In this document: piece by piece, positions 10,447 to 12,737 of the stretch
Layout of the letters: the number at the start of each line of letters is the position of its first letter
Position numbering within the stretch: position 1 is the first letter of the stretch
Assembly (NCBI GenBank): GCA_039028695.1
Contig: JBCCHN010000147.1
Coordinates: 1-12,737, forward strand
Origin: JANQKX01 sp039028695
Lineage (GTDB): Bacteria; Pseudomonadota; Alphaproteobacteria; Kiloniellales; Kiloniellaceae
Length of the DNA stretch: 12,737 nucleotides
Direction of reading: 5' to 3'
Notes under the pieces: generated by a model
What the model saw: only the letters and a program-made list of their open reading frames with translations
Databases searched by the model: none
What the model was told of the DNA's origin: nothing
Made by a program: the position numbers and the translations under genes

Positions 10447-12522
10447 ATGTCCCGCACCACCCCCCTCGAGCGCTATCGCAATATCGGCATCATGGCTCAC
10501 ATCGATGCCGGAAAGACCACGACCACCGAGCGTGTCCTTTACTACACCGGGCGCTCTCACAAAATCGGCGAAGTCCACGACGGCAATGCCACCATGGACT
10601 GGATGGAACAAGAACAAGAGCGAGGTATCACCATTACCTCGGCGGCCACGACCTGTTTCTGGAACGATCATCGCATCAACATTATCGACACGCCCGGACA
10701 CGTGGATTTCACCATTGAGGTGGAGCGGTCGCTGCGGGTGCTGGACGGCGCCGTTGCGGTGTTCGATTCGGTGGCGGGTGTGGAGCCCCAATCCGAGACG
10801 GTGTGGCGCCAAGCGGACAAGTACGCTGTGCCGCGGATTTGCTTTGTCAACAAGATGGACCGCACCGGCGCCGACTTTTACCGCTGCGTCGATATGATCG
10901 TGGACCGGCTGGGGGCCACCCCGCTGGTGCTGCAGTTGCCGATCGGCTCGGAGGCCGAGCTGAAGGGCGTGGTCGACCTGATCAGCATGGAAGCCGTCGT
11001 CTGGAAGGATGAGTCGCTTGGTGCCGAATTCGAGCGGGTGGAAATTCCGGCTGATCTTAAAGACAAGGCCGCTGAATACCGTGAGAAGATGATCGAGACT
11101 GCGGTTGAGCAAGATGACGATGCTATGGAAGCATACCTTGAGGGCACCGAGCCCGACGAGGCTACGCTGAAGGCTTGCATCCGTAAGGGAACCTGTTCCC
11201 TTCAGTTCGTGCCCGTGCTGTGCGGTTCCGCCTTTAAGAATAAGGGCGTGCAGCCCCTGTTGGACGCGGTGGTGGATTTTCTGCCCTCGCCGGTGGACGT
11301 GCCTGCGGTTAAGGGCGTGAAGCCGGACTCCGACGAGGAAGTCACACGGCCCAGCACCGACGATGCGCCGGCCTCTGCCCTGGCCTTTAAGATCATGACC
11401 GATCCCTTTGTGGGCTCCTTGACCTTCGTGCGGGTATATTCCGGTGTTTTGACCTCCGGTTCCCAGATCCTGAACTCGGTGCGCGAGAATAAGGAGCGGG
11501 TGGGGCGGATGCTGCAAATGCACTCCAACCACCGGGAAGACGTGAAGGAAGCCCGCGCCGGCGACATCGTGGCGCTGGCCGGCTTGAAGAACACTACTAC
11601 CGGTGAAACCCTGTGCGACCCGGCCAATCCGGTGATCTTGGAGCGCATGGAATTCCCCGATCCGGTGATCGAGGTGGCGGTGGAGCCCAAGACCAAGGGC
11701 GACCAGGAGAAGATGGGCGTGGCCCTGGGCCGGCTGGCGCAGGAAGATCCCTCATTCCGCGTGGCCAGCGATCCCGAAAGCGGCCAGACCGTGATCAAGG
11801 GCATGGGCGAATTGCACTTGGACATCATCGTCGACCGCATGCGCCGGGAATTCAAAGTGGACGCCAATGTGGGCGCGCCTCAGGTGGCCTATCGCGAGAC
11901 CATCACCCGGCAGAATGAGATCGACTACACCCACAAAAAGCAGACCGGTGGTTCCGGTCAGTTCGCCCGGGTCAAGATCGTGTTCGATCCCTTGGAGCCC
12001 GGCGAAGGCTTCCAGTTCGACAACGCGATCACCGGCGGCGCGGTGCCGCGCGAGTTTATTCCCGGTGTGGAAAAGGGCCTCAATTCGGCGCGGGATACCG
12101 GCGTGTTGGCGGGCTTTCCCCTGATCGACTTCAAAGCGACCTTGGTGGACGGCGCGAGCCACGATGTGGACTCCTCGGTGTTGGCCTTTGAGATCGCCAC
12201 CCGCTCTGCCTTCCGCGAAGGCATTGCCAAGTGCGGCCCAGTCTTGTTGGAGCCGGTTATGAAGGTCGAAGTGGTGACACCCGAAGAATATATGGGGGAC
12301 ATCATTGGCGACCTAAACAGTCGTCGTGGCCAGGTCCAGGGCATGGACAGCCGGGGTAATGCCCAGGTGATCAATGCCATGGTGCCATTGGCGAATATGT
12401 TCGGCTATGTGAATAACCTGCGCTCCATGAGTCAGGGCCGGGCGCAGTACACCATGTTCTTTGACCACTACGAGCAGGTGCCCAAAGCGGTGGCCGATGA
12501 AGTGGTTTCCAAGCTGGCATAG
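10447..12522 (+). CDS. fusA: Translation elongation factor G
   Basis: This 691-aa GTPase drives translocation of tRNA and mRNA on the ribosome and, with RRF, ribosome recycling. The G domain shows G1 AHIDAGKT (17-24), G2 RGITIT (59-64, switch I), G3 DTPGH (81-85, with the catalytic histidine H85), G4 NKMD (135-138) and the G5-like CGSAFKNKG (259-267). Domain II follows (from about 310), then domain III with MGELHLDI (453-460), domain IV with KKQTGGSGQFARV (497-509), and domain V with PEEYMGDIIGDLNSRRG (612-628). The TTPLERYRNIGIMAHID start is of the Rhodospirillales type. Only a moderate purine-rich site (AGAAGAGA, 10431-10438) precedes the ATG. The gene is complete with no frameshift, and tuf follows after 74 nt. 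Confidence 0.98.
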   Translation: MSRTTPLERYRNIGIMAHIDAGKTTTTERVLYYTGRSHKIGEVHDGNATMDWMEQEQERGITITSAATTCFWNDHRINIIDTPGHVDFTIEVERSLRVLDGAVAVFDSVAGVEPQSETVWRQADKYAVPRICFVNKMDRTGADFYRCVDMIVDRLGATPLVLQLPIGSEAELKGVVDLISMEAVVWKDESLGAEFERVEIPADLKDKAAEYREKMIETAVEQDDDAMEAYLEGTEPDEATLKACIRKGTCSLQFVPVLCGSAFKNKGVQPLLDAVVDFLPSPVDVPAVKGVKPDSDEEVTRPSTDDAPASALAFKIMTDPFVGSLTFVRVYSGVLTSGSQILNSVRENKERVGRMLQMHSNHREDVKEARAGDIVALAGLKNTTTGETLCDPANPVILERMEFPDPVIEVAVEPKTKGDQEKMGVALGRLAQEDPSFRVASDPESGQTVIKGMGELHLDIIVDRMRREFKVDANVGAPQVAYRETITRQNEIDYTHKKQTGGSGQFARVKIVFDPLEPGEGFQFDNAITGGAVPREFIPGVEKGLNSARDTGVLAGFPLIDFKATLVDGASHDVDSSVLAFEIATRSAFREGIAKCGPVLLEPVMKVEVVTPEEYMGDIIGDLNSRRGQVQGMDSRGNAQVINAMVPLANMFGYVNNLRSMSQGRAQYTMFFDHYEQVPKAVADEVVSKLA

Positions 12523-12596
12523 GCGGAATTTAATTCTAGGGACACATCTTTCTGGGCACATCCAGGAAACAATCTAGGGACGGAGTTTGAGGACCG
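12523..12596 (+). promoter_or_regulatory. fusA-tuf gap with a direct repeat and small hairpin
   Basis: This 74-nt gap has TCTAGGGAC twice (12535-12543 and 12573-12581), 38 bp apart. Between the copies is a 7-bp stem, TTTCTGG (12549-12555) with CCAGGAA (12562-12568), containing one G-U pair and a 6-nt loop. No T-run follows, so it is not a terminator, and no convincing promoter is visible. GAGGA at 12589-12593 is very close to the tuf ATG (3 nt); GGAG at 12582-12585 is an alternative ribosome binding site. The structure may tune tuf translation or mRNA processing. Confidence 0.35.
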
Positions 12597-12737
12597 ATGG
12601 CGAAGGCAAAATTTGAGCGTACGAAGCCGCACTGCAATGTTGGAACGATTGGCCACGTTGACCATGGTAAGACGACTTTGACGGCGGCGATTACGAAGGT
12701 TTTGGCGGAGAGCGGTGGCGCTGAGTTTGCGGCCTAT
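12597..12737 (+). CDS. tuf: Elongation factor Tu, N-terminal fragment (runs off the window)
   Basis: Only the first 47 codons lie in the window. EF-Tu is the GTPase that delivers aminoacyl-tRNA to the ribosomal A site. The fragment starts MAKAKFERTKPHCNVGTIG and contains the P-loop GHVDHGKT (19-26), which separates EF-Tu from EF-G and other GTPases. The truncation is due to the window edge; the full protein should be near 395 aa. Position after fusA is the classical place of tuf in the str operon. Codon choice differs from fusA: none of the six Thr codons is ACC (five ACG, one ACT), and only one of eight Ala codons is GCC. Many proteobacteria carry two tuf copies, and a second copy would lie elsewhere. 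Confidence 0.96.
   Translation, partial: MAKAKFERTKPHCNVGTIGHVDHGKTTLTAAITKVLAESGGAEFAAY

Overview
The window holds a core transcription and translation gene cluster on the + strand, in the order rplL - rpoB - rpoC // rpsL - rpsG - fusA - tuf (cut by the right edge). Protein details point to an alphaproteobacterium, probably Rhodospirillales-like: the RpoB start (MATSFTGRKRVRK), the RpoC start (MTELMNIFGQPTG), the EF-G start (TTPLERYRNIGIMAHIDAGK) and the EF-Tu start (MAKAKFERTKPHCNVG). The DNA is GC-rich by eye. The order assignment is inference from memory of these families, not from a search.

Region 1 (1-9120) is the end of the ribosomal-protein/RNA-polymerase operon. L7/L12 is followed by a 263-nt structured gap, then the beta and beta' subunits of RNA polymerase separated by a 104-nt gap. 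The rplL-rpoB gap carries an 11-bp perfect hairpin with an overlapping alternative pairing, a second small hairpin, and a 9-bp stem followed by C and six T. That last element looks like an intrinsic terminator and sits where E. coli has its rplL-rpoB attenuator.

Region 2 (9121-9567, 447 nt without a gene) contains a canonical rho-independent terminator just after rpoC. An AT-rich stretch with two copies of TTTTTGACC follows. Next comes a good sigma70-type promoter (TTGACG-17-TAGTAT) whose -10 box lies inside a 7-bp inverted repeat. Last is a leader of about 180 nt with a GC-rich hairpin before rpsL.

Region 3 (9568-12737) is the str operon: S12, S7, EF-G and the first 47 codons of EF-Tu. The rpsL-rpsG gap is only 15 nt, so the S7-binding translational control site known from the E. 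coli intercistronic region is not present in that place. The tuf fragment uses codons visibly unlike those of fusA.

The proteins are complete, full length and carry their catalytic residues. No mobile element, CRISPR array, tRNA or rRNA was seen. No new biological system is evident; the interesting signals are in the intergenic regulatory DNA.
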